Shown one piece after another: positions 1 through 12,480 of a DNA stretch of 64,000 nucleotides. The stretch comes from Nageia nagi. Its lineage: Eukaryota; Pinophyta. A program made the translations under genes and the position numbers. The notes beneath the pieces were generated by a model. The model was not told the origin of the DNA. It did no database searches and saw nothing but the letters and a program-made list of their open reading frames with translations. Position 1 is the first letter of the stretch; each line of letters begins with the position of its first letter. The stretch spans positions 67,332,001 through 67,396,000 of the forward strand of contig JBITNC010000001.1 of the NCBI GenBank assembly GCA_050084985.1, given 5' to 3'.

Positions 1-150
1 CTATGTTGTTAGTAGTGAGGTAGGGAAAGGTTAGATAAATATATTTCACTAATAAAGCTTGTAATAACCTATTAGATCTCTCATCCAAATACTCCCACCA
101 TTTATGTTGGGCTATTACTGTTTCAAATAGAATTTCAAAATAACTAGAAG

Positions 151-1231
151 AAATTGATCAAGGGTCTCACTTTGCATATGCATCATATAGTGTTTGGTTG
201 TTAATCCATCAAAATTCAAGATTATTCAAAAAGTTTACCTTAATTAAGCATGAAAGAGATGGTTCCCTTAGGTATATGGATAAATGGATTTAGGAAGTAA
301 GGTCATCGACCAATTACTATGGCTTTGTGGAAAATTTCTTAGTCCCGACCATGAGTCTATTTGCTCCTAAAATTCCAAGGCTATCAGAAGCATCCAAATT
401 GTATCTTCAGATGCCTCATGGTGAGATTGGGGATTGGTTATTTTTTGAATAGGGAACATTCATTATACTTTATGGTTTTACTGGTGCCCCTTTCTTATTA
501 CCTATACATGTCATCAACTAGATCTTTAGTATGGAGTATGGAAGGCAAATAGACTATGTAGATGCAAAATACAGAGCTGCAACTAAGAAGAGATTGGTTT
601 ATGCTTTGCCTCACAAGGTGCATGGATTAGTACTTTAAAGTAGAGGAGTTGGCAACAAATGATGGAGAAGAAACTCAGTTTGAAATTGAAAAGGATCAAT
701 CAATATAGGTTATACGATCTTGAAGACATGTTTGGTAAAAGGTTGGAAAATTAGCCGAATCCTCCTAGCTTTAAAGTAAAAGCTCAAGTAGAGTTAGATA
801 AATGGAGAAGTATGGGAGAGAAATATAAACTAATGCCTATGTATTTGATTGCTAAAGATATGCTACCATTATGGATGAGTTTTTATGAAAAGAAGGTAGA
901 TTTTAATCCAGGGATAGATTCAATTCCAAAAAAATCTTTGGCCACATTAAGAAGGCTTAAGTGGAGTGAGGAGAAAATCATTGCATTTAACCAATACCAA
1001 ATTAAATTGGGGAATAAATTCACTCCTCTTGAGTTTTATCTCAATGATGTGTTCAAAGATATGTGGAATATGGAACACACTTTAGATGACCCTATTGAAG
1101 AGTATCTTGAAAGTGATGATGATGAAGAAGAAGAAGATCAACCAAAAGCCCAAAGGATTAGCCGAAAAGAACAAGCTGGAGAAGAGGTTAGAGAGGCTAC
1201 CTTCCAAGCTATACATGAGACACCAACATAA
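151..1231 (+). pseudogene. Decayed protein gene of unknown family, N-terminal part
   Basis: The plus strand reads as protein through several frames. A first stretch (about 151-550) includes the phrase ENFLVPTMSLFAPKIPRLSE, and a second open stretch (812-1231, 139 residues) ends in an acidic run of D and E followed by lysine- and glutamate-rich sequence. Stops and frame changes lie between the two, so no product is made. I do not recognise the family from sequence. The order of folded segment, acidic tail, Pro/His-rich linker and then a coiled coil resembles the extra proteins carried by some plant Ty3/gypsy elements, which is an inference. It appears to continue into the coiled-coil segment downstream. 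Confidence 0.4.
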
Positions 1232-2520
1232 TCCTCTCAATCCTCTCACTAACATAATCACTAACATAATCACTATACCATAATCACCCCACCATCACCA
1301 CCACCACCATTCCTAGTAAATCCCATCAATAGCAACGGCCCAAGTCCCAGCCAAGCCATTCTTACAACACTAGCAAAATAAGTTTTGGCCTCCTTCTCCA
1401 AAGATTTGGGTGTTAGTTCTTTGTTCAGCACTATATATAGGTAGTAGGTGTCTATTGATGGTATTATGCAATAATACCAATAAATAAAGAGCAACCAAGA
1501 AGAATGGATGCAAAGGCAATTGAAGAAAATCCCAATGCTAGATAATCTAGTAAGGATCTAAACTTCTATAGATTCAAAAAATAAAGTGCTAGAGATGGCT
1601 ATAGCCAAATATCTCTAGGAAGGGCATAGTGACTTAACTTCCATGAACACTCAGAAAGCATTACCTAGAGTGACAAGAATGAGCTGTTACAAATTGTTGT
1701 AGACTTGAATATATTAGAGTTGACCAAGTTGGAAGCCAAGTATAACAAGCTTCAAAAAGCTCATGATGCAAAAAAGAAGTAGCTAGTTACATAAAGTATC
1801 AAGCAAAAAGCTACTAATAATAGCCATAAGGATGGAAAAAGTTGCATCAAAATATTCAATCATTGATAGTCTAAATGCCAATATAGCTCAATTACAATAG
1901 AGCATGAGTGAGTACAAAATGGATAGAGATTTCTTGTTAACCATAAAGGCAAAATTTTGGGAATGAAGGTTCCAAGAAATCAAGGACCTGATTCATCTTA
2001 GGGATCATGTGGAAATGTGTTTGTTAGAACTGAAATAGCTTGAAGTAGATGTTAGTAGGAGTGAGGGTATCCTCTTTCCTATACTAGAGGAATCCAAGAG
2101 GGAAAATAAGAAACTGAATAAAATTTCCAATGAAGGTTTACAAGCTCTAAATATTAGAGATCGAGTTGAACTCATGGTAGTAATCAATTACCTTGTGTGA
2201 GGAAAATGAATCTATCATGAGATCAAAAATAGTGTTTTAAATCAAGTGCAAGGAATAGAGACTCTAAAGGTAGAGTTGCAAAAGTTATCAACATTGGGAG
2301 TCCTAGAATTATGGAGGATTGATGACTTGCTAATCCCAAAATTAGAACTCTTAGAGAATATTCAAAAAATTAGTAAGCAAGCTGATGATGTGGAAGTACT
2401 GTTATCTTCTTTTGATGAGGTAAACTAGTTAAAACTCTTTGATTCTTGGCACAAGTTGGGGTTAGTTTATGTTAATTGTTATAAAAACATGGGAAAATGT
2501 CTTATGAAGTTTTAAACACT
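1232..2520 (+). pseudogene. Coiled-coil C-terminal part of the same decayed gene
   Basis: After the acidic segment the plus strand reads as a low-complexity linker rich in Pro, His and Ser (about 1232-1370). Around 1480-2510 follow long stretches rich in Glu, Lys, Leu and Ile with heptad-like spacing, such as the segment around 2246-2428 (60 residues, many Leu/Glu/Lys). At least eight in-frame stops and several frame changes interrupt it, many at codons that look like former CAA or CAG. The composition is that of a long coiled coil. It could be the tail of the gene that starts upstream or a separate coiled-coil protein. No catalytic motif is visible. Confidence 0.35.
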
Positions 2521-2847
2521 ATAGCTTTAGCTTAGTCAAGGTTAAAAGACTTCTTTGGAACACACATGAATTGGAGAAAGGTTCAACAGTTCCTAAATTT
2601 ACAAAATTGAAGCTTGGTCCATCTCCCTTTTTAAAGTTTTATGTTTGTTCCAAAATATCTTATATGAAAAACAAAATTTTCTCATAAATATCACCAAAAT
2701 GTATATACATACATAGCCCAACACTCTAGTGGCTTCCCAGCATGTATTATCCTTACTTTTCTAAAAGAAGAGTGTTTCAGCAAGCTTTTGGATAGTTTTG
2801 ATGAGAGAATGCACTAATTATAGCAATTTTTGGAACATGAGAAGGGA

Positions 2848-3440
2848 GTGATGTCATCAGAGTAGAGGCTTATCTAAAATTGGACCTCAAGAGTAGTGAT
2901 GTTAGTAAGTAGTGTTAAAAGTTCCATGGAAACTAAGTGTTTTAGGGCATAAAAGAGCAATGATGTTAGCATAGTAGAAGGTCATCTAAAATGGGACCCT
3001 GGGAGCAATGATGTCAACAAGTAGTGTTAAAAGTTCCATGGAGTCTAAGTGTTCAAGGGTATAAAAGGAAGTGATGTTAGCAGAGTAGAGGCTCATCTAA
3101 AATTGGACCTCATGATCAATGATGTTAGCAAGTAGTGTTAAAAGTTCCATGGTAGCTAAGTGTTTCAAGAATAAAAAGGGAGTGATGTCAGAAGAATAGA
3201 GACTCATATAAAACTAGACCCTAGAAGCAGTGATGTTAGCTAGTAGCGTTAAAAGTTCTTCCATGGCTAAGTTAGTTGATTCTAAAGCATAAAAGAATGT
3301 AATGTCAATGAAGTAAAGTGAATCCCATTTTGGCCAAAAGAATGGGTCCAAAGAAGGATGACATCATGAGTAAGACTAAAATCTCCCAAAGATATTTGCT
3401 TCACCTTACAAAGGCATAAAAAGGAAGTGATGTCAACAAA
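2848..3440 (+). repeat. Tandem array, unit about 111 bp
   Basis: The marker tgatgt(t/c)a recurs at 2849, 2961, 3072 and 3183, giving periods of 112, 111 and 111 bp, with two more divergent units near 3300 and 3428. Each unit also holds 'gttaaaagttccatgg' and a second internal 'tgatgttagc' about half-way, so the unit may itself derive from a shorter repeat. Arrays of this kind are known near the 3' end of some plant Ty3/gypsy elements, which fits the element-like gene just upstream. Confidence 0.85.
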
Positions 3441-3609
3441 AATAAAAAGAACTTTCAAATTAGAATGTCTAAAAACTAATAATTTTAGATGTAACAAAAG
3501 GAATCTTTGTCCAAGTAAAACTTCACCAAATAACTTTGAAACATGTGCCGAAGATCGAGAAGGCTTCGAACAACCACTAAAAGATGAAGGGACTTTGGAA
3601 TCACCATAG

Positions 3610-6600
3610 TTAGTTAGAGAACCTTTTGTAATTATAATACAAGTTCAAATAGAATCCAAGAAGCATTCCCATCACAATTTAGAGTCAGTTATAGTTTTAG
3701 ACCTTTCAATTTTTAGAAATAAAATGGCATGTGGCAGGGATAATTAGTTGTTTATTAAAATAAGCTCAAAATATTTGGGCCATTTTGTAACTATTTTGTT
3801 TCAATATTTTCATAACCACTCTACCCTAGTATAAATTTAGTCAAAGATAGGAAAAAAGGGTCAAAATACCTAGTATTACCCTTTGTATTTATTTTTGAAT
3901 ACCTTTTGTTCTATCAGTTATACAATGCCATCTTGACCTTTCTTATCCAACAGTTGGTGTTATTATTTTTAATTTGGTTATATTATGGCAAGTAATGGAT
4001 ATTTTCTAAATTATAACAACAAGTTGTTTGTATAACTATGTCTACTTATATGGAAGAGTTAAGCTAAAGAATAATTTAGAGAATGAAAGCTTACATCGTG
4101 GCTGCTACACTAAATTCTTGCCAAGGTTTCATGCTATGTGAAAGCATATGCTAAACTAGTGATTTACCCCTTTTTCTTTACTCTTTCTCCCTATCTCTTT
4201 GTTTTTATTTCTTACACTCTATAATCTTTCATTTCTTTCCTATTGTTTGCTCTTTTCATTTGCACCTAATGGATAAGGAATCGGCCTACTCTGGATATCA
4301 AGTTACTATGTTAGCCTATTCATGATATACTTTGGTTGAATCGCCCAAGAGTGTATATATTGGTCAATTTATATCAATATCTCCCAAGATTAATGAATAA
4401 TGGGACTTATTTTTTACTAAAATAATATTATGAACTAGATTTAAAATGATATAGAACATGTTATACCAAAAACATTACCTAACTAAAGGCAAACAATTCA
4501 CATTAAGAAAATTTACATATTTTATTACTTCATGGTATAACCTCGATATTACAATTATGAATGTCCTAATTTGTTTCTTTGTTGGAAAGTATTTTACCAA
4601 TTTAAATATTATACACCCCATTTTTGGGCTATTATAGAGTCTCTAATGATCAATATGATTTTCTAGCATCTAGATTTGATCACTAGCATCTGATGGTAGT
4701 CTTTGGCATTTCTACAACTTAGGCTAGTTTGATTGATTTTATCACTTATCTCTTTCACTGTAATCCCTCCTCTAAATTCTTGATGGTTTCTAGTTTAATG
4801 TACCTCCTTTTTTTCAATCTTTATTACTTATGGACCCTACACACATACTGAAATAGTACATCAAACATGCCCATTCTCAAACACATACATTGTATAACAT
4901 AAACTAGGATATAATAACATAAAATGAAGTAACAACTCTCATAGCATTCCTACCAACATCTCTGTAGCATAAGTCTATTTCATATTTTTGGTCTCTTTAT
5001 TCTTTCTTAACACTCATATTTATAGATTTTCAAACTTTGTAAAGCTCTATCCTTGGAAGGCTAAGATTGTGGGTTCAAAGCTTATCACAACCTAAAATAG
5101 GCTTATGAATTTGCATTCAAAATAGGCAAGGATGATGACTCACCCTTTTATCCACAATTTCAAGGAGAATATGAACTTCACAATTCACTCTCTTTTTTTT
5201 GGATTTTCTACTTGCAGATTCATTGGTGATTGAGATTGGACACCAATGATTGGGAGACATCACCAACAAACAAGAGACGACCACTAGCAATTTTTATTAA
5301 ATTAGGGTTTTTCACTTTAATCTTTATTTTTAATCCTTTTTTCATTTGAATTTCAAATGAGGGTCATTTTGAGGTGTCTAAATTTTTCCCCTTTTTGAAT
5401 TATCTTCTTTTAGTAGTAAGTGATATTTCAAAAATTTATGTGGGTATGTTCAAGTTCCTTAACTTGGATAATTGACTCTAGGATTGATGTTTAAAATTGA
5501 TCTAGTCTCCCTTGTAAACTAAACTTTGATTAATTGAATCATGATAAAAATGTATTCATCTTGTGCTCTTGATGCATTTTAAAAACAATTTTGGGCATTT
5601 ACCAAATCATTACTTGTGTGGACCTTCCATACTCCAATCTTGTATGGTAGTTGCATGATGATTCTTCTTGTCATAATTTTGCATATCTAAACGAGAATGC
5701 ATTGTTAAAGCATGGCTTTGTGTATACAAATTAATTTTTAATAGTACTATATTTTAATCTGACAATAAGGTTTCATGGTAATCTGGCATAACAAATTATT
5801 TCATTTTATATTAAGTTCAATTTTTTAAAAATTGAAGTATTTTGAGAGCCTTAATCTCTTTTATTTATGTTACTTTGAGTAAGTTGTTAAACCAAGGGCT
5901 TGTTTTTTGGTGTAGACATATTATCTTTGTGGTTGTAGATTTTGAACCTTTATGGACCTTATTGATATTGAGCTGAGAGAAGGGCTATATATATTATCCT
6001 ATTAATGATATGATATTTGTAATATCAGGAAGAAGACTCATAATATAGGATGAGCTTACCTTTATTTAAATGATAACTCATTTGAAATTTAAAATAAGGA
6101 AATTCTTGATTCTTGATTTTTAATTTTTGATTTTTTGTATGTTTAATATTTTTAATTAATTTTGAAGGTCGCTAACATCTAACTTGAATTACTAGAGATC
6201 AGTTTGGGTTGCTAGCATTCAAACCTAGGTCACTAGCATTCGATTACATGGAAAAGTAAAAAGAAAAAGCTTAGCTATCACTTTATAATTTTTCTTTTGC
6301 ATTTGCTAAAGATCTATCGCTTCTTGTCCCCACATTCTTGTGTTTGACTATTCCTATACCTTTACCATCATTCTTATGGTCCAGGATGTTGCTTAGGAGA
6401 TGATAAATCCATTGAATGAGTCCGATTAGGGAAGTGGTAGGGTTTTAAAACCCCCTTTTTATTTTTGTGTTTGTTTATCTAGTTTTACTTTATATTTTAA
6501 GAAAATAAAATCGTAAAGTGATTTTATTTTATTTTTTTGATATTTGTAACCTTTTAGAATTTTAAATTAGACCTTATTTTTATGATTTTGAGTTTTTTCC

Positions 6601-6690
6601 AAAACCTTAACTATGATCATTGACCAAGGCTGAAAGTTAATAGAAATGCTAGTGTTCAACAATGAACGTCGATGACCAACCTAGGTCGCC
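3610..6690. other. Gene-poor, AT-rich stretch
   Basis: I see no reading frame that I can assign to a family. The part around 3724-4060 has the look of an LTR (a 'tggcatgtggcagg' start, a TATA-like 'tataaattta', T-rich runs), but I found no partner copy. A segment at 4383-4458 is clearly related to 41603-41678. A 'cccccttttt' run at 6451-6460 would be a purine tract on the minus strand and might be the polypurine tract of the downstream gypsy element. That last point is weak. Confidence 0.35.
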
Positions 6691-6832
6691 AAAATTTTGA
6701 ATTTTTTTTAGCTTAGCTATAGTTACATTTTTTTGGTTTTAGAGGTGTTTGATCCATGAGGGCAATATCTAACCATTCTTTAGAAAGGTTGGGATTTATT
6801 TTCCAATGTAGATCATGCCTTTTTTGAGGTAG

Positions 6833-7345
6833 TTGGTTTTGGAGCAGGACCTTATATGGTTCGTATTCATTGGAAGTACCCCTCCTAAAAGCTTTTCTAT
6901 AGAGGTAGAATTCTACCACTACTACTTTTCATCTTTTGATAGGGGAGATGACTATTATAGTGTAGGACATCCATCATATTTATTACTTTCCCATTTAGTG
7001 GATAAGATTCGGTGCATTCAGCTATCATGTATCTATACAAGGAGGAGAGTGTTGAGAATGTATTTGCAAACAATCATTCAAGAGGTATATCTTATTATCA
7101 CTTCTAGAGAAACAATCATTAGGGGATTATTAGGCCTTCTTACTTGATAGGCATGATACAATGTTATGCCCTTCCAGATATAAGCAATGGAAGGTTTCCT
7201 TGGTCTTTGTTACCTATTTTTGTTGACATGATCCAACTTGGTACAATATATGCATGGGCTCCCACCTTATTAGCCTAGATTTATAGGGAGATCTTCTTTT
7301 AATCCTAGGGTCATAGATTTTCATTATTTATTGAAAGTACAATCA
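6833..7345 (+). pseudogene. Plant mobile domain (PMD)-like pseudogene, antisense beyond pol
   Basis: An open stretch (6833-7147, 104 residues) shifts frame and is followed near 7180-7290 by SNGRFPWSLLPIFVDMIQLG, then YAWAPTLLA, a stop, and IYRE. The spacing of W-S-L-L-P-x-F-x-D, then Y-A-W-x-x-x-L-A and Y-R-x resembles the plant mobile domain family (also called aminotransferase-like in plants). It lies on the strand opposite to the gypsy polyprotein, about 450 bp beyond its stop codon. Extra open frames, sense or antisense, between pol and the 3' LTR are known in plant Ty3/gypsy elements, so this may be cargo of that element rather than a host gene. It is broken by a frameshift and stops. 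Confidence 0.45.
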
Positions 7346-7413
7346 AGTATTAGTCTAGGATCTAACATAGGCCACTATAGATATAACAAGTTTATCTTAT
7401 CAACTTAAGTGCA

Positions 7414-7704
7414 TTAATGCCAATAAATCAAGTAATACAAAACCTTATCTATATGAATTTCAAGATTACCTTCATTGATATATACTTTCCATCCATCATA
7501 TCTATCTGATTGGAATTTCAAGGCTAGGATTCTTTGTATGTCAATAGGTAGATGAAGGAAATTTTTAGAATCTAAGGTAGTGTGTTGTGATAATCTAACA
7601 ATGGATCTATCCCCTAGGTATCTTGGTTTCTCAAACCAAGGTATTTTTTGTATTCCTCTTTTGTTGATCACTAAGTGACCACTCTTTCTCCTTTTGGATG
7701 CCAT
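7414..7704 (-). CDS. Small ORF downstream of gypsy integrase, 96 residues
   Basis: This minus-strand frame opens with MASKRRKSGHLVINKRG, a basic start, followed by a mixed segment containing WFEKPRYLGDRS, LPIDIQRILAL and SDRYDGWKVYINEGNLE. It starts 97 bp after the end of the pol frame and in the same direction, so it could be an extra 3' ORF of the element. I recognise no family. It overlaps, on the other strand, sequence next to the PMD-like pseudogene, and one of the two frames may be fortuitous. A further short minus frame (6713-6919) may be a continuation. Confidence 0.35.
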   Translation of the reverse strand: MASKRRKSGHLVINKRGIQKIPWFEKPRYLGDRSIVRLSQHTTLDSKNFLHLPIDIQRILALKFQSDRYDGWKVYINEGNLEIHIDKVLYYLIYWH

Positions 7705-7800
7705 CTCTTAAATGCATTGATATGTGTGAGTTTTTTTATATAAAATAATTTATATTCAAATAAAACTTATTCACATTATGTACAATAAGAAAAAATATAT

Positions 7801-8890
7801 CTAACTATAGAAAGGGTGAAGATGCATTATATTTTTGGGATCATACTCATCATTTCCTTCAATATCAGCTAAGTGATAGGCTCCGGAACCAAATTTCTTC
7901 TTAATGATATAGGATCTAACTAATTAGGGGTGAATTTATTATGAAGTTCACATTCCATACATGATATTTATTGATTTTCTTTTAGTACTAAGTTCTGTAT
8001 ACTGAACTTACAAATCTTAGATTTTTTTAAGAGTTGTAATTGATATAATGTGCCTCAATGAGCTGCTTCATCCATTATATAGTCTTGTAATGCAATTAAT
8101 AGAGAAGGGATATCAATTTCCAATGGTAGTACTACTTCTAAACCAAAAATAAAAAATGGGGTTTCCCCAGTAGGAGTTAAAATACTCATATGATATGCCC
8201 ATAGAGCATGTGGAATTCGAAGATGCCAATATCTATGTGAATCATTTACTATTTTCACTTGTATATTCATAATGGTTTTATTTGTTGCTTTAGCTTGACC
8301 ATTCCCTTATGGATAATATGGTGTAGAGAAGCTGATTCTGATATGATATCCCTTGCATAATGCCAACACTTCCTTATTTTTAAAATTCTTCCCATTATCT
8401 ATGACAATTTGAGTAGGAATACCAAAATGACAAGTAAGGTGATGTTCTATGAATTCTTCTATTTTAGGACCTTTAATGGAGATCATAGGGATATCCTAAA
8501 CCTATATTGTGAAATATTCTATAGATGTAATTATGAAATTGTGTCCCCTTGATGAAGTGGGAGATATTTTTCCTATGAGATCTAGTGCCCATCATGAAAA
8601 TGGTCATAGCAATTGCATTGGTTGTAAAGCTTCTAATTATTGAATAAAAATATGAGCATGTTTTTGGCATTTAAAACATTTCTTAACTTACTTTACATAA
8701 TCACATTCCATCATAGGCCAATTATATCTCATGCGCATTAAACATTTTATAATAGTTGGACCATTAAAATGTCCTACAAATATTTCATCTGGTGTATAGG
8801 AGATTGCAATATGAGAGTCTACCCATTCTAAGCATATAAGTAATATACCATCAAAACCTCTTCAATATAATATATATCCTAACATGCAAT
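7801..8890 (-). pseudogene. Gypsy integrase
   Basis: The minus strand shows the zinc-binding part (a C-x2-C at ...KCFKCQKHAH...), then the catalytic core. The first Asp sits in WALDLIGK (codon 8580-8582) and the second in IVIDNGKNFKN (codon 8397-8399). At the position of the third acidic residue, GNGQAKATNK has Lys (codon 8289-8291), 36 codons after the second Asp, exactly the D-D-35-E spacing. The C-terminal part reads GSGAYHLADIEGND and HLHPFYS before the TAG at 7801. Open piece 8055-8270 covers ALWAYHMSILTPTGETPFF. The catalytic Glu-to-Lys change and the stops make it inactive. Confidence 0.92.
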
Positions 8891-9089
8891 AATGAAAGGC
8901 TCTTAATTTAAATGTTATTATAGCTAATTTAGTTAATTCCTTAGGTAAAACACCATCTCTCAAGAATTTAACTAGTTGATCATGCCATAAATTTTTACCT
9001 TTTATTGTAATATCTAGGACTTCATATGCTTCATCATCTATATATCCAAAGTAAACTCCATTATTTATATTTCTTTTATATGAATAGTA

Positions 9090-9721
9090 CATCGATGAGG
9101 ATCTTAAGGTGTTAAGGATCCAATCACTGCCATGGCATCAAAAAACCTATTAGTTTATCTAGGGGTTGTCTTTATTTCATATTTTTTGAATGAACATAAT
9201 AGGGTCTCTACTACCTACTTATATTTTTTAAGAAAAGGTTCCTTACATTAGAATATACCTTTAATTTGATTGACTATTAATAATGAATCTCCAATGAATG
9301 TTACTTGTCTTATTTTCAACTTTAAAGCAATTTTGATAGCTAGAATCAGATCTTCATATTCGACATTATTGTTAGTACATTAAAAATCTAACTTAAAATA
9401 ATATGGGATAAGTATGCCTTATGGAGTAATAAAAAATACATCAGTGCTTTTGCTTTGTTCACATCAAAACCTATCAAATTAAATCATCATATCCCATTCA
9501 TCCTCTAATTTAACATGAATTTCTACTTTATCTAGCTAAAAAACATGTTCATTAAGTAACTCAATAACAAGAGGTTTATCATCTTGTAGAGGTACTTCTA
9601 CAAGATAATTAGCTACGAATTGACCCTTGATCGATTTATAACTTGCAAATTGCAAATCAAACTTAGTTAAATGCATAATCCACTTAGATGTTCTAGTATT
9701 TTGATAAGTTTTATTCATCAT
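9090..9721 (-). pseudogene. Gypsy connection and RNase H region
   Basis: The open piece at 9536-9721 (61 residues) is the connection after RT (TSKWIMHLTKFDLQFASYKS). From about 9520 to 9090 follow NNVEYEDLILAIKIALKLKI and GDSLLIVNQIKG, the two typical RNase H blocks with the conserved acidic residues, then a segment ending in FFDAMAVIGSL. The pattern matches the archaeal-type RNase H found before integrase in Tat-lineage elements. Stops separate the blocks. Confidence 0.8.
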
Positions 9722-10019
9722 TTATTTGAGTGGATCTACTTTTGCAATCACATAAATAGTATGATTAAGCATGTAATGTATAAGCTTTTTTGTTCCAAAA
9801 AAAAATTGCTAAACATAAATTTTCCATATATACTTACCTTAGTTCATAATCTACTAAGGTTTGACTAAGATAGTATATATCTTGTTCTTTATTATTCTCA
9901 TTATTTTGAGCAAGCATAGTACCTAAAGCTATTTCAGTGTCTCATGAATATAATAAAAATGGTTCTCCTTCCCTTGGAGGGATCAAAACTAATGGTGACA
10001 ATAGATAACATTTTATTTA

Positions 10020-10900
10020 TTCAAATGATTCTTGTTGTTCCATGCCCCATTGGAAAATGATTCCCTTTTTTGACAATCTATTAAAGGGTTTGCATTTATC
10101 CAATAATTGTGAAATAAAATGCCTTATCCGTTGTAACTTTCCTTGCCAAATTTGTAATTGTTTGATATTCAAAGGAGGAGATGTATTTCCTATAGACTTT
10201 ATTTTATTAGGTTCTACCTCAATTCCTCATCTTGATATGATAAATCCTATCAACTTATTAGAGGTTACTCCAAATACACACTTTTTTGGATTTAACTTGA
10301 TATTGTATTCCAATAATCTATCAAAAATTTTTATTAGGATGTCAGAATGTTGTTCCCTAGTTTTAGATTTAGTAAACAAATTATCCACATATTCTTCCAT
10401 AATATCATTCATATAGTTATGAAAAATATATTTCATTGCTCTTTGATAAGTTTCCCCAACATTTTCAAATCAAAGGACATCACTTTGTAGCAAAAGGTTC
10501 CCCAAGGTGTTATAAATGTTGTTTTATGTTGATATTTGTATCCAAAGAGCCCATCCATGAGTGAAAGCATTTCATATCCAGCCATGGCATCAATCAAATT
10601 ATTGATATTTAGAAGTGGAAAATCATCTTTTAGACATGCTTTATTTAAATCTATGGAGTTTAGGAAGATATGAATCTTACAATTAGGCTTTTTTACCAAA
10701 ATAATATTGTAAGTCTAATATGAATAGTCAATAGGTTGAATAAAATTTGCCTCCAATAGCTTTTGCAACTCTTCTTTTACTATCAAAGCTATTGTAGGGT
10801 GCATCTTTCATAGTTTTTGCTTAACTAGTTTTACATATTCTTTGAGGCCTAAATTATGTATGACTAAGTTTGTATCTATGCTAGGAATATCTTCATATGA
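10020..10900 (-). pseudogene. Gypsy reverse transcriptase domain
   Basis: Minus-strand pieces at 10433-10699 and 10227-10436 carry the RT core: VKKPNCKIHI, DLNKACLKDDFPL, GYEMLSLMDG, TPWGTFCYKVM, then EEYVDNLFTKSKTREQH and LNPKKCVFGVTS. The catalytic Y-V-D-D box reads YVDN, with the codon at 10380-10382 being AAT. Upstream, KEELQKLLEANFI is the usual linker into RT. A short stretch around the fingers is deleted and the two pieces are in different frames. This is a clear gypsy RT by domain order and motif, and it is non-functional. Confidence 0.92.
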
Positions 10901-12199
10901 CCATGCAAATATATTCTATTTTTATTTAAGAATAGATATAAACACCTTTCTTTCTTCTTCAGTCAAGGAGTTTCCTAATTGAACAATACTAGATTTGTTA
11001 GGATCATCACTCAAATCTACATTGATAGTTTTTTTTAAATCTAGTTGTCTAGGTATAGGAATCTAATTTCTTATCACTTAAATCGTATTATTTAGCTTAT
11101 CCAATGTTTTGTTTAGTCAAGGTTGTATTTACCATAAGTTATTTTTTCTAACATATGATATCAATATCCTTGAATTCATGTATCATAGGATTTTATGAAA
11201 TGAGTGTGAAATCAATGGTATCTTCATATATCACAAAATTAGATATCTCTTTAATTTGAACCATGTTAACTAATATGGTATCACAAAATAGATGTCCATG
11301 TATTGATACCTCAGCTTTTGTATCATTATAATCAACTAACAATTGGTAAACATTATGTGACTCTTCATATACAATGTTCTTGGGTTTTAATTCAAGTACC
11401 CTTGTATTCGAGCTAGTTTTATTTTTTCCTTTATACCCTAATCCTATTTTATTTTTAGGCATTTGATAATAAATATCAATCATATACCTAGGTACTTGTT
11501 TGTATGAACCAAGACCACATTCTTTCCATTAACATCTAATACAATATAGTTGGAAAAATGATTGTACAAAAGGTGATAAACATTCTATTGAGTTACAAAA
11601 AGTACCTTTACTAGGTTTAGGCACAAGGATCAAAATAGGTTCATCAGTTCCTTTATATACAAAATAAAGTTTGCTTTGGTGCATATCCTAATGGCACTAA
11701 TTATCTTACCACATGGGATGCTTCATGAGGTCATCCAATTTCTTGAGTAGATGGGATATGAAAGATTACATAGTCAACATCATATTCCTCTATACTTAAG
11801 TCGGATAACTTAAAAATTATGAAATAACTATCCAATGATTCATTTTTCTAAATACCATTTTCTTGAGATGAAACATTTATCTAAACTAGACCTTTTGAGG
11901 AAGAAGCATTACTTAATTTTTTTAATGCTTGTGCTCATTCTTCCCAAGATTTATTTTCTTGCAAGGTTGCATTAATTTTGAAATGTAAACTTTTATCATC
12001 TTTTAAATGAGTATCAACTGATTTTGATTTATCAACAACTTATTTTTCCTTTACATTCTTTGAAAGAGTTTTACTCACATTATCTTCCAAAGCTTTATCT
12101 TTTGGTAGGTATTTCTTAAATAAGTGAGTAGAAGATAAGCTTATCCCATCAGGTACACCTTCTATGTTGCAATGTGAATATGGATTGTCATCTCTAGGT

Positions 12200-12480
12200 A
12201 CACAATGTACCACTCCAAGAAATTATTTTAGATAACTATGATATGTTGAAGGAAAGCATTACATATCCTTGGTCCATGGTTTTCCTAAGAGAATATTATA
12301 CTACATAATTTCACCCTCGATAACTTGTAATACTATTTGAATTATTTTCGAACCCACTGTAATGGGTACAGAGCTTGATCCTATAGTTGAACAAAGAGCA
12401 TCATTAAATATTTTCAATTAAAGAGTAGGTGCATTTATGTGCGAGAGGGAAATATTCATGTTTTAAATACAATTATTGAA
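12200..12480 (-). pseudogene. Retropepsin-like protease segment of gypsy pol
   Basis: The minus strand at about 12480-12200 reads a continuous retropepsin C-terminal half. It includes VGSKIIQIVLQVIEGE, then a stop, then YNILLGKPW, then a segment with VVHCVPRDDNPYSHC. The Y-N-x-L-L-G-R/K-P-W box is the hallmark following the active site in plant gypsy proteases. The catalytic D-S/T-G triad itself is not cleanly visible upstream. It lies between gag and RT, the expected position. Several stops make it inactive. Confidence 0.8.

Noticed and set aside
1250-1310. Short 'cactaacataat' repeat as a regulatory array
   Set aside because: Only two to three imperfect units within a low-complexity coding linker; simple slippage is enough.
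6451-6460. Run 'cccccttttt' as the polypurine tract and LTR border of the gypsy element
   Set aside because: The base after the tract is not the TG expected for an LTR start and no matching LTR was found near 15.9-16.6 kb. Kept only as a weak hint.
9671-9868. Plus-strand ORFs within the gypsy relic (also 10042-10416 and 14096-14329)
   Set aside because: They are antisense shadows of connection, RT and gag sequence read on the minus strand.
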